A DNA stretch of 6,115 bases, taken from the NCBI GenBank assembly GCA_025355595.1, contig JANXZI010000323.1, positions 1 through 6,115 of the forward strand, written 5' to 3'. The notes under the pieces were generated by a model that ran no database searches, had not been told where the DNA came from, and was given only the letters and a program-made list of their open reading frames with translations. Origin of the DNA: Spartobacteria bacterium. GTDB taxonomy: Bacteria; Verrucomicrobiota; Verrucomicrobiia; Chthoniobacterales; Chthoniobacteraceae. Made by a program: the position numbers and the translations under genes. Below, in pieces: positions 1 through 6,059 of this stretch; position 1 is the first letter of the stretch; each line of letters starts with the position of its first letter.

Positions 1-1238
1 CCGAGTTCGTTCAGTGTGCCGAGCGCGGCCACGCGCACGGATGCGACGGGCGAGCCGAGCGCCTTTTCAAGGTCCGGCAATCCCGCTGCTCCGATACCGG
101 CGAGCAGCTTGATCACCCAGTGTTCGCGATTCAGCGAAGCAGCGGGAGCTTTCTCGATTTGCCGCAGCACCTCCGGCACTGCAGACCCGCCGATTTCCGT
201 GAGCGCGGCGATGCAGGCCGCGCGTTGCGCACCGTCGCGGGCTGCGCCGTTCGCGAGCGCGGGCACGGCTGATTTCGCGGCGGCACCGAAGCGGCCCAGC
301 GCGAGCGCCGCGCGCTCGGCGACTGCGGGCAGCGGATCATTCAGCAATGCGGCGATGGCGGGCACGGCAGATTTTTCCGCAGGTCGGATGAGCAGCAGCG
401 CGTCCAGCGCTGCGGAGCGGAGCTGCTCATCATCCTCGCGAAATGCCCGCACGAGTGCCGCGGTGATTTTTTCCGGCGGCAGCCCGACGCGCGGCAGTGC
501 GGCGAGCAATGCGGAGCGGACGTCGCGTTCCTTTTCCGTGGCGAGGCGCGCGAGCAGCTCCGGGCCCGCGGGAGCAGCCGCGGCGCCGATTGCGGCGAGC
601 GCGCGGGCGGAGCCGCGGCGGAGTTTCGGGTCGGGCCACGAGAGAGATTTGGTGAGCGGGGCGACGGCATCGGCACCGATGAGGCCGAGCGTCTCGATGA
701 CTTCGCTGTGCAGTTCCTCGTCGCTGTGGCCGAGGTTTTCGATGAGCGCGGGCAGTGCGTCGCGTGCATTCGCGCCCATGCCGCCGAGCGCCTTCGTTGC
801 GCCGAGGCGCAGGCCTGTGTCGTCACTCTTCAGCGCCGCGATGAGCGCGGGTCGCGCGGCTTCGCCGATGCGTGCGAGCGCGTGCGCGGCGCGCATGAGT
901 TTCTGCGATTTGTCACGCTGGCGAAAGTCGCTGCCCTTCCGCGAATCGAACGCATCCACGAGCTGCGGGATCGCCTCCGCCGCATCCGGGCCGATGGCGG
1001 CGATGGCGGCGAGTGCATTGGCCCAGACCTGTTTGTCGGAATCGCCGATCGCGCGGATGAGCGCGGGGAGCGCAGCCTTCGACGCGGGGCCAAGTTTTTC
1101 GAGGCGATAGCCGGCTTCGCGCCGCGTGTCGCGGTCGGAGGATGCGAGCTGTTCCGAGAGCTTCGAGACATCGGCGGGCGGCTCGGCTGCGGGAGAAAGA
1201 TGTGTGCACAGTAACCATGCGGATGCGGCAAGGATCAC
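1..1238 (-). CDS. Secreted HEAT-repeat protein, C-terminus cut by window edge
   Basis: This reading frame stays open for 412 codons from a GTG at 1238 to the window edge, so the C-terminus is missing. After a hydrophobic N-terminus (residues 1-18, ending around SPAAEPP, probably an export signal), residues 34-412 form about 11-12 tandem helical repeats of 30-33 residues. Each has the HEAT/PBS-lyase pattern: a DxxVRxxAxxALxxIG-like helix, then an A(L/V)PAL-like helix. Examples are KALGGMGANARDALPALIEN (159-178 region) and RAIAALLN-like ends near 300. A charged insert at about 98-112 interrupts the series. Such solenoids usually bind proteins; no enzymatic residues are visible. The start is uncertain: no good ribosome site is seen, the GTG start gives a signal without a basic N-terminus, and an in-frame GTG at 1322 would add 28 residues. 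It lies 330 bp after the DUF1552 gene on the same strand. The HEAT fold is firm; the function is unknown. Confidence 0.85.
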   Translation of the reverse strand, partial: MILAASAWLLCTHLSPAAEPPADVSKLSEQLASSDRDTRREAGYRLEKLGPASKAALPALIRAIGDSDKQVWANALAAIAAIGPDAAEAIPQLVDAFDSRKGSDFRQRDKSQKLMRAAHALARIGEAARPALIAALKSDDTGLRLGATKALGGMGANARDALPALIENLGHSDEELHSEVIETLGLIGADAVAPLTKSLSWPDPKLRRGSARALAAIGAAAAPAGPELLARLATEKERDVRSALLAALPRVGLPPEKITAALVRAFREDDEQLRSAALDALLLIRPAEKSAVPAIAALLNDPLPAVAERAALALGRFGAAAKSAVPALANGAARDGAQRAACIAALTEIGGSAVPEVLRQIEKAPAASLNREHWVIKLLAGIGAAGLPDLEKALGSPVASVRVAALGTLNEL

Positions 1239-1330
1239 GCGCGCCCCGGGGAAGATTTGAAATTTGAGGGCAGCATGAGTGCATCGCGCAGGCTTTGGGG
1301 CGGGCGGGTGTGAGGGATGCACAGCGCCTG

Positions 1331-1464
1331 CGGCGGCGTGAACTCGTAACTCTGAACTTGGAACTTGGAACTTGGAAATCCGCCGCGCCTCCCTTCCGTG
1401 TGCGGGCTCACCCGTTCCGCGTTCCGCGTTCCAAGTTCCAAGTTCCAAGTTCAGCACGCCGCCG
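1331..1464. repeat. Long inverted repeat made of 7-bp tandem units
   Basis: The left arm is a heptamer array: GAACTCG, TAACTCT, then GAACTTG three times plus GAA (1340-1377). The right arm is GTTCCGC twice, GTTCCAA three times plus GTTC (1414-1452). The arms pair perfectly over 26 bp (1352-1377 with 1429-1454). A further 10 bp pair outside them (cggcggcgtg at 1331-1340 with cacgccgccg at 1455-1464), leaving an 11-nt bulge on the left side only. The 51-nt loop (1378-1428) contains a small inner hairpin, cggg/cccg, at 1403-1414. A transcript reading through would fold strongly. There is no T-run, so it is not a typical intrinsic terminator. Similar heptamer arrays are, from memory, scattered between genes in Verrucomicrobiota; that is not verified here. 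Confidence 0.85.
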
Positions 1465-1484
1465 GCGACGTCTGGATCCGGCTG

Positions 1485-1542
1485 TTCCGACAGGTCGGAG
1501 GCCCGTCTGCCCTGCGAAGCGAGGATGCCTGCCTTTCGGGCC
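1485..1542 (-). other. Hairpin-rich block after the DUF1552 gene, possible transcript end
   Basis: Two inverted repeats lie 27-85 bp beyond the DUF1552 stop. GGCCCG (1500-1505) pairs with CGGGCC (1537-1542) around 31 nt, which themselves contain a small imperfect stem (cct/agg around gaa). Next to it, TCCGA-cagg-TCGGA (1486-1499) forms a 5-bp stem with a 4-nt loop. No T-tract follows on the minus strand, so a factor-independent terminator is not shown. The block may stabilise the 3' end of the DUF1552 message or be a copy of a dispersed element. Confidence 0.4.
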
Positions 1543-1568
1543 GTGCGGCTGCGCGACTGCATCACGCG

Positions 1569-2927
1569 TCAGCCTTCCAATCCGCGCAGCGTCCCGGTGC
1601 TGTCGCCGTGTCGCTGCGCCGCGATGCCCGCCTTGTTCATCATCGTGAGGAGCAAGTTGCACATCGGCGTTTCCGAGGGGAAGCGCATGTGGCGACCGGT
1701 GAGGATCGTGCCGCCGCCACGGCCGGCGAGGATGAGCGGAAGGTTTTCATGCTCATGGCGATTGCCGTCGGCGAGCGCGGCGCCGTAGAGGAGTTGCGTG
1801 TTGTCGAGCACGGTGCCGTCGCCCTCGGGCATGGACTTGAGCTTGCCAAGGAGATACGCGAATTGCCGCATGTGGAAGCGGTTGATCTCGCGGATCTGCC
1901 GCAGGTTTTCCGCGTTGCCCTGGTGATGCGAAAGCTCGTGGTGGCCGCGCGTGATGCTGAGATTCCGGTAGCTGCGGTTGCTGCCTTCATTTGCAAGCAT
2001 GCAGGTGGCGATGCGCGTGCTGTCCGTCTGGAAGGCGAGCGCGATCATGTCGAGCTGCAGCCGCGCGTGCTGCTCGTAGCTCTCGGGGATGGCCTCGGGC
2101 ACTTCGTAGGCCTCGATGACGCCGGAGTGCTGCACGGCGGCGACGCTGCGCTGCGCGGCTTCGACGCGCTGTTCGATCTCGCGGACTGCGGTGAGATATT
2201 CGTCGAGCTTTTGCTTGTCGCTGCCGCCGATTTTTCCGCTGAGCGTGCGTGCGTCCTCCAGGACGAAGTCGAGGATGCTCTTGCGCTGGCGCTCGCGGCG
2301 CGCGGTGGCCTCGTTCGCGAGTTTCGGATTTGCGGAGGCAAAGAGGCGCTCGAAGACGAGGCGCGGGTTCGTCTCCGCGCCGCTGGGAGTGGTGTCGCTG
2401 CGCCAAGAGATGTTGTTCGAGTAGGCGCACGCGTAGCCGCTGTCGCACTTGCCACCCTGCCGCGCGGGCTCGACGCCAAGCTCGATGCTCGGAAAGCGCG
2501 TCTGGCGCCCGATGGCCGCGGCCATGACCTGATCCGCCGAGACGCCGACGCGGATGCGCGAGCTTTCGCTTTTCAGCGGCTGCGCGCCGGTGAGCCAGGT
2601 GGACGCCGCTCGTGCGTGGTCACCCGCGCCGTCGCCATTCGCGCGGCCTTTGTCCTGAGCGAGACCGGTGAGCACGAGCACGTCATTTTTGTGCGGCTGC
2701 AGCGGTTCGAGAATGTAGGGCAGTTGGAAATCCGCGCCGAACTGCTTCGGCGTCCAGTCCGTCGTATTCACGCCATTCGGCACGTAGAAAAATGCGGTGC
2801 GGATCGGTGCGTGCGCCGTGGCTGCGGCTGAGGCTGTGCGCGGAAGCATGGCTTCCAAAAACGGGAGGGCCATCGTGACTCCGAGTCCGTGAAGAAAGGT
2901 GCGGCGGTTGAGCGGCGGGTTGGGCAT
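1569..2927 (-). CDS. DUF1552 family protein with Tat signal peptide
   Basis: This 452-residue protein has the usual length and layout of the DUF1552 family. A twin-arginine signal opens it (NRRTFLHGLG, residues 7-16), followed by a hydrophobic stretch and a likely signal-peptidase site after ASA (residue 34). Recognisable segments are AFFYVPNGVN (45-54), the GDHARAASTWLTGA block (102-115), a GHHELSHHQGN segment (328-338) and YGAALADGNRHEHENLP (381-397), ending in GRGGG (402-406). The histidine- and glycine-rich motifs resemble those of the related DUF1501 proteins; whether they bind metal is not established. The family is abundant in Planctomycetes and Verrucomicrobia, usually beside a large DUF1592/DUF1587-type cytochrome-like gene, which is absent here. 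The start at 2927 places the RR motif correctly. There is no strong Shine-Dalgarno. The 142-bp gap upstream suggests its own transcription start. Family assignment is secure; the biochemical role is unknown. Confidence 0.93.
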   Translation of the reverse strand: MPNPPLNRRTFLHGLGVTMALPFLEAMLPRTASAAATAHAPIRTAFFYVPNGVNTTDWTPKQFGADFQLPYILEPLQPHKNDVLVLTGLAQDKGRANGDGAGDHARAASTWLTGAQPLKSESSRIRVGVSADQVMAAAIGRQTRFPSIELGVEPARQGGKCDSGYACAYSNNISWRSDTTPSGAETNPRLVFERLFASANPKLANEATARRERQRKSILDFVLEDARTLSGKIGGSDKQKLDEYLTAVREIEQRVEAAQRSVAAVQHSGVIEAYEVPEAIPESYEQHARLQLDMIALAFQTDSTRIATCMLANEGSNRSYRNLSITRGHHELSHHQGNAENLRQIREINRFHMRQFAYLLGKLKSMPEGDGTVLDNTQLLYGAALADGNRHEHENLPLILAGRGGGTILTGRHMRFPSETPMCNLLLTMMNKAGIAAQRHGDSTGTLRGLEG

Positions 2928-2956
2928 GGCGAAAATATCAGTGTGGACGGTGCGGT

Positions 2957-2985
2957 AAATTAGGCGCTCGTTTTACGGTGCGCAA
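2957..2985 (-). promoter_or_regulatory. Weak candidate promoter for the DUF1552 gene
   Basis: On the minus strand TTGCGC (2985-2980) is followed after 17 bp by TAATTT (2962-2957), about 30 bp before the DUF1552 start codon. Each box matches the sigma-70 consensus at only three of six positions. The spacing and the relatively AT-rich setting are the main support. No operator-like repeat is seen around it. Confidence 0.2.
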
Positions 2986-3048
2986 TGGGTGAGACGAGTG
3001 GGACAAGGTGAACTCAGTTTCCCGTGCCCCTCGCGACAATGGCTGCGT

Positions 3049-3070
3049 GTGGCGGGCTGAAGCCCGGCAC
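3049..3070. repeat. Near-perfect hairpin at the end of the DUF2225-like gene
   Basis: GTGGCGGGCT (3049-3058) pairs with AGCCCGGCAC (3061-3070) as a 10-bp stem with one G-G mismatch and a GA centre. Its last base overlaps the stop codon of the DUF2225-like gene. No T-run follows on the minus strand, so it is at best a weak terminator or 3'-end stabiliser. The sequence type, a GC palindrome centred on gctgaagc, looks like a dispersed intergenic palindrome. No second copy is present in this window. Confidence 0.55.
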
Positions 3071-3945
3071 TACTTTGGCGCTCCGTCCGGCGAATCTTCC
3101 GGCGGCTTCGGCGGCTGTTCGAGTTTCAGCGCGTCATCCAGCTTTTCGGCGCGGGCTGGGAGTCCGAGATTGAGGATCGGCCTTTCAGCGGGCGTTGCGG
3201 GATTTTGCGCCTCGCGAATCTGCGCGACATCCGCGCCGTCGAGCAGGTGGGGCGCTGAATCGTGCTGCGCGATGAGTCGGAGTTGCAGCGCTGGGATGCC
3301 TTCCTGCGGCGTCCCTTTCAGAATGCGGGACGACTCGAGGCCGCGGAAGCGTTTCGCAGCGTCGTCCCATTTCCCGAGCCGCCGCTCGATCTCGCCGCAG
3401 AGCAGCGCGAAGTCGCGGTGCGGCTGCTCGCCCTCGCCAGTCTCGGCCAGGGCAGCGACATAGTGTTCGCGCGCCTTTTCCAAAAGTCGGCGGCACGCGT
3501 TCTCTCGATCCTCGACCTGCCACGACGCGCGCAGGTAGCTGAGCGCGATCACCCGGTGCGGTGTGGGATTCCGGGCGTTCAAGCCCTGGACCAGCGCGAG
3601 TGCGAAGTATGGCGGGTTTTTTGCCGCCAGCATCTGGAAATCCGCGCCGAGCACGAAGGAGGCAAGCTGCTTGAAGGCGCGCGCCTTGGCGGGATCCTTC
3701 GCCTGCTCAATGAGGCGGTCGCTGAAAAGCGGGAAGTGGCATTTCACGCACTGCGGCAGCGTGGGGGGATCGACGACGTCGCCGACTTGGCGGAGATCCA
3801 GCCGCAGGCCTTTCGGGCGCGAGGAGGTCTCGATGCGCTGCTGCCAGTGCGTGCCGCAGATCGGGCAGAGGAATTCCCGCTCCAGCGAATTCACCGCGCC
3901 CGCGAAGCACGCGAGGAGGAGGAGCAGGGTCGAGGCGAGCTTCAT
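3070..3945 (-). CDS. Exported zinc-ribbon and TPR-like protein, DUF2225-like
   Basis: This 291-residue protein begins with a Sec-type signal (MKLAS, then a leucine run at 7-11), with likely cleavage near VNS (18-20). An LLAC at 10-13 resembles a lipobox, but the hydrophobic stretch before it is short. Two CxxC pairs follow, CPICG (27-31) and CVKCH (66-70), separated by an SSRPKGLRLD segment. This layout resembles the N-terminal zinc ribbon of DUF2225 proteins. Residues about 76-215 are helical with TPR-like pairs (RVIALSYLRASW; DFALLCGEIERRLGKWDDAAKRF). The C-terminus is Pro/Glu-rich and probably disordered. It starts 13 bp after the tatC stop, so the two are likely one operon. Known DUF2225 members are mostly cytoplasmic, so a secretory signal is unusual. 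The coding call is firm, the family match moderate, and the function unknown; zinc binding is inferred from the cysteines. Confidence 0.75.
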   Translation of the reverse strand: MKLASTLLLLLACFAGAVNSLEREFLCPICGTHWQQRIETSSRPKGLRLDLRQVGDVVDPPTLPQCVKCHFPLFSDRLIEQAKDPAKARAFKQLASFVLGADFQMLAAKNPPYFALALVQGLNARNPTPHRVIALSYLRASWQVEDRENACRRLLEKAREHYVAALAETGEGEQPHRDFALLCGEIERRLGKWDDAAKRFRGLESSRILKGTPQEGIPALQLRLIAQHDSAPHLLDGADVAQIREAQNPATPAERPILNLGLPARAEKLDDALKLEQPPKPPEDSPDGAPK

Positions 3946-3958
3946 CGGCTGAGCGCCG

Positions 3959-5047
3959 CTATTCCTTCGGCTTTTCCGGCTCGTCCTTCTTTTCAGGCTC
4001 AGACGGCTTCGCGGGTTCTGACGATTTCTCCGGCTCGGACGGCTTCGCGGGCTCCGGCTTCACTTCGACGTCGGGCTTTTTCTCCGTGCCGGTGTCGCCT
4101 TCGCCGCCGTGATGCTCGTCGTAGCCGACGTAGTTTCCGTGCTCGTCGTGCCCATCATGGGTATGATGGTGCTCGTCGTAGTAGCCGTGGTGCGGATCCT
4201 CGTGCGGATAGGTGTCGGGCGGGGGCGTGGGCGCGATGGGCTGCTCCGTGCGCGCCTCGGGCGGCTCCTGTTTTGCGCGGCGCTTTTCCATGCCCCATAC
4301 GAGCCAGATGCACAGCTCGAAGAGCGACATGATCGGCAGCGCGAAGATGAGGAGCATGAACAAATCCGGCGTCGGCGAGATGATGCCAGCGAGCACCAGC
4401 GCGATCGCGTAGCCATACATGCGCATCCCTTTCAGCCACGCGTAGCTGATGAGGCCGATGCCGCTGAGCGTCGCCATGACCACGGGCATCTCGAGAATCA
4501 GCCCCATGGCGATGCTCATGTGCGTCACGAAACCGTAGTAATTCTTGGCTGTCCAACTGGCATCAATGCCGAGCGTCTTCGCATCCAGGTGCAGCCAGCG
4601 AAGCGTCGGTGGCAGCACGAAGAAATAGCTGATCAACACACCCGTGAGGAAAAGCCCGAAGCCGACGCCCACGGCTGGAAGGACGTATTTCTTTTCCTTT
4701 CGCGTGAGCGCGGGGAGCAGGAACTCCGCGAGGAAATAGAACAGGATCGGAAATGCGACGATGATGCCGGTGTAGAATGCCAGCATGACGGTCATCGAAA
4801 CCGACTCGATGGGATCGATGATGATCAGCTTTGCGCCCGGCACGGCGACTTGGAGCGGATGGTTCAGCAGTGCCGTCAATGTCGTTCTGAAGAAAAACGC
4901 CAGCAGCATCGTCACCGCGAGCGTGCCGACCATTTTCATGAGCGTCCACCGCAGATCCTCGAGGTGATCGAGGAACGGCTTCACGACGTCGCCGTCCCCG
5001 GCGAGCTGCTCGTCGCGTTTTTTGAAAAGTTTTTTTAGCAACCACAT
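3959..5047 (-). CDS. tatC: Sec-independent protein translocase TatC, with extended tail
   Basis: TatC is the polytopic receptor of the twin-arginine translocase and recognises the RR motif of folded export substrates in the inner membrane. Residues about 22-252 align by eye with E. coli TatC: HLEDLR (28-33, the conserved Glu at 30), HPL (63-65), LTRKEKK (114-120, Glu118), LEMPV (185-189, Glu186) and SPTPD (224-228, Asp228). Six hydrophobic segments lie near 37-54, 84-110, 122-146, 172-196, 208-225 and 229-252. At 362 residues it is about 100 longer than usual, and the excess is a cytoplasmic tail (253-362). That tail holds 11 histidines within residues 282-313 and then two copies of a 12-residue Pro/Glu/Lys repeat. 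No tatA or tatB is seen nearby. The gene is probably co-transcribed with the DUF2225-like gene. No clear ribosome site precedes the ATG. Confidence 0.95.
   Translation of the reverse strand: MWLLKKLFKKRDEQLAGDGDVVKPFLDHLEDLRWTLMKMVGTLAVTMLLAFFFRTTLTALLNHPLQVAVPGAKLIIIDPIESVSMTVMLAFYTGIIVAFPILFYFLAEFLLPALTRKEKKYVLPAVGVGFGLFLTGVLISYFFVLPPTLRWLHLDAKTLGIDASWTAKNYYGFVTHMSIAMGLILEMPVVMATLSGIGLISYAWLKGMRMYGYAIALVLAGIISPTPDLFMLLIFALPIMSLFELCIWLVWGMEKRRAKQEPPEARTEQPIAPTPPPDTYPHEDPHHGYYDEHHHTHDGHDEHGNYVGYDEHHGGEGDTGTEKKPDVEVKPEPAKPSEPEKSSEPAKPSEPEKKDEPEKPKE
3980..4051 (-). repeat. Tandem 36-bp repeat in the tatC tail
   Basis: Two 36-bp units (4051-4016 and 4015-3980) encode PAKPSEPEKSSE and PAKPSEPEKKDE, residues 333-356 of TatC. 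The first 20 coding-strand bases of the two units differ at one position (compare 4032-4051 with 3996-4015). This points to recent slippage or duplication in a low-complexity, acidic and lysine-rich segment. The protein ends six residues later. Confidence 0.85.
4109..4204 (-). other. Histidine-rich segment of the TatC tail
   Basis: Residues 282-313 of TatC contain eleven histidines mixed with Asp, Glu, Gly and Tyr (HEDPHHGYYDEHHHTHDGHD within it). Clusters of this kind in cytoplasmic tails commonly bind Zn, Ni or Cu ions. Here that is only a composition-based inference. The segment follows the sixth membrane helix by about 30 residues, so by TatC topology it should face the cytoplasm. Confidence 0.7.
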
Positions 5048-5088
5048 GAGCGGCGGAACATGCTGAGTCGTGCGGCGGGTGGGAAGCG

Positions 5089-5106
5089 GAATTCCATCGG
5101 GAATTC
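5089..5106. other. 7-bp-stem hairpin between barrel gene and tatC
   Basis: GAATTCC (5089-5095) and GGAATTC (5100-5106) form a perfect stem around a 4-nt loop, in the 100-bp gap before tatC. Each arm contains its own GAATTC palindrome. No T-run lies on either side in the minus direction, so it is not a clear terminator. It may slow read-through from the barrel gene or be a chance structure. The rest of the gap shows no promoter I can defend. Confidence 0.35.
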
Positions 5107-5147
5107 AACCGCGCCCGGCCCGTCACCTTCGTGCATTTTTCCCGCGC

Positions 5148-6059
5148 TCAGAACGCCAGCTTCAGCCCCACCTGCCCGTAAACCGCGCCGCTCTTGGTCT
5201 GAAAATTGTCGCCGACCTTGTGGTAGTCGAAATCGCGGTAGGCCATGTAGCCGACTTCGAGATCGAGCGTGCCCTTCGGCGTAAACTTCCAAGACGCTCC
5301 GGTGCCGGCGCGAACCTCCGTGTAGTCCACCAGGGCGTTGCCGTAATTCCGGCCAGGGGCCGCGGGGGTGCCGACGCCGAAATTTTTGTTCACGCGGAAG
5401 GTCGAGACGATGATTTGCCCGCCCGCGTAGAGCGTGAGATCGTCCGTGGCCTTGAATTCAAGCCGCGGGTTCGGAGGGACGGCATTCAGCACCCAACGAT
5501 CCGACATTTTCCAGCGCAGGCCGATGCCGCCCATGATCGGGGTGCTGGAGTTCGGATTGTAATACAGCCCGGCGATCCACTGCACGTCCTTGCTCACGAG
5601 ATACGACGCGCCGAGGATGACGGGGATGGTGAAGTCGCTGGAATTGAAGCCGCGATTGTCGCCGTAAAATCCGGGCTGCGCCTCGATGCGGATGAGGAAG
5701 TCGCCGAGCTTCAGGTCGAGTCCCGCGACAAGATGCAGCGACTGGAGCGCGCCGGGGATGAGCCCTGGGCCGGCGAAGCCGAAGTCGTAGCGATCGTAGC
5801 CGATGCCGAAACGAATGATGGGCCGCTCGGGAATGGCGTAGCCGAAGACGTACTGAAGGTGCGTGCTCTGCTCGGAGACGTTCGCATTGCGAAACGCGCT
5901 CACATTGCTGTGCGCGCCCATGCTGGCGCTGTAGCTGATCTCAGCTTCGTGGCTGATCACGCCGACTGCGCTGGCAGCGGGCTCTTGGACGACCTGTCCC
6001 GCTCGCAGGGAGCCGATCGTCCCAAGAAAAATGGAGGTGAGGATGAAGGATGGTTTCAT
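5148..6059 (-). CDS. Outer-membrane beta-barrel protein, DUF6268-like
   Basis: This 303-residue protein has a signal peptide (MKPSFILTSIFLGTIGSLRA, cleavage likely after residue 20). The rest alternates amphipathic strands with Gly/Asn/Asp turns, for example IIRFGIGYDRYDFGF (81-95), FLIRIEAQPGFYGD (121-134) and LDLEVGYMAYRDFDYH (265-280). It ends in LKLAF, and a C-terminal phenylalanine is the standard outer-membrane assembly signal. The strand near 243-257 (LVDYTEVRAGTGASW) and the one after it match my recollection of DUF6268 outer-membrane proteins of Verrucomicrobiota. The likely place is the outer membrane, as a pore or structural barrel; substrate unknown. It is 100 bp upstream of tatC on the same strand. 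The frame is open upstream to the window edge, but the ATG at 6059 precedes the signal peptide directly. Confidence 0.82.
   Translation of the reverse strand: MKPSFILTSIFLGTIGSLRAGQVVQEPAASAVGVISHEAEISYSASMGAHSNVSAFRNANVSEQSTHLQYVFGYAIPERPIIRFGIGYDRYDFGFAGPGLIPGALQSLHLVAGLDLKLGDFLIRIEAQPGFYGDNRGFNSSDFTIPVILGASYLVSKDVQWIAGLYYNPNSSTPIMGGIGLRWKMSDRWVLNAVPPNPRLEFKATDDLTLYAGGQIIVSTFRVNKNFGVGTPAAPGRNYGNALVDYTEVRAGTGASWKFTPKGTLDLEVGYMAYRDFDYHKVGDNFQTKSGAVYGQVGLKLAF

Larger units (their letters stand above)
1239..1568. other. Non-coding gap rich in repeats and hairpins
   Basis: This gap of 330 bp separates the DUF1552 stop from the HEAT-repeat start. I see no credible gene: open frames here run through the inverted heptamer repeat and give low-complexity products. 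It contains a structured block just after the DUF1552 stop (1485-1542), the large inverted repeat (1331-1464), and two degenerate copies of a 7-bp unit, gatttga/aatttga, at 1254-1267. No convincing promoter or ribosome site was found for the downstream gene. Confidence 0.7.

Noticed and set aside
16..1110. Plus-strand open frame of 364 codons across the HEAT region
   Set aside because: The product is Ala/Ser/Arg low-complexity sequence. The minus frame gives regular HEAT repeats instead.
1331..1464. CRISPR array or insertion sequence as explanation of the heptamer repeat
   Set aside because: The units are 7 bp with no spacers, there is no transposase, and no target-site duplication could be found at the flanks.
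1408..1662. Minus-strand 84-codon frame in the gap after DUF1552
   Set aside because: Its C-terminus is a translation of the heptamer repeat and its N-terminus overlaps DUF1552 out of frame.
1365..2831. Plus-strand open frame of 488 codons opposite the DUF1552 gene
   Set aside because: It is fully antisense to a well-recognised family protein. Its length follows from GC-rich third positions, and the product shows no domain.
3262..4332. Plus-strand open frame of 356 codons opposite the DUF2225-like gene
   Set aside because: It runs across the junction of two minus-strand genes and ends in Arg-rich low complexity; no family features.
4109..5038. Plus-strand open frame of 309 codons opposite tatC
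   Set aside because: Antisense shadow of a clear TatC; its charged, His/Arg/Glu-rich product has no recognisable fold.
5131..5147. T-run at 5136-5140 as a terminator
   Set aside because: On the transcribed minus strand it is an A-run directly after the barrel stop, with no stem before it.
5035..5292. Minus-strand 85-codon frame bridging the barrel gene and tatC
   Set aside because: It overlaps the end of the barrel gene and the start of tatC out of frame, and the product is Arg/Gly-rich with no features.
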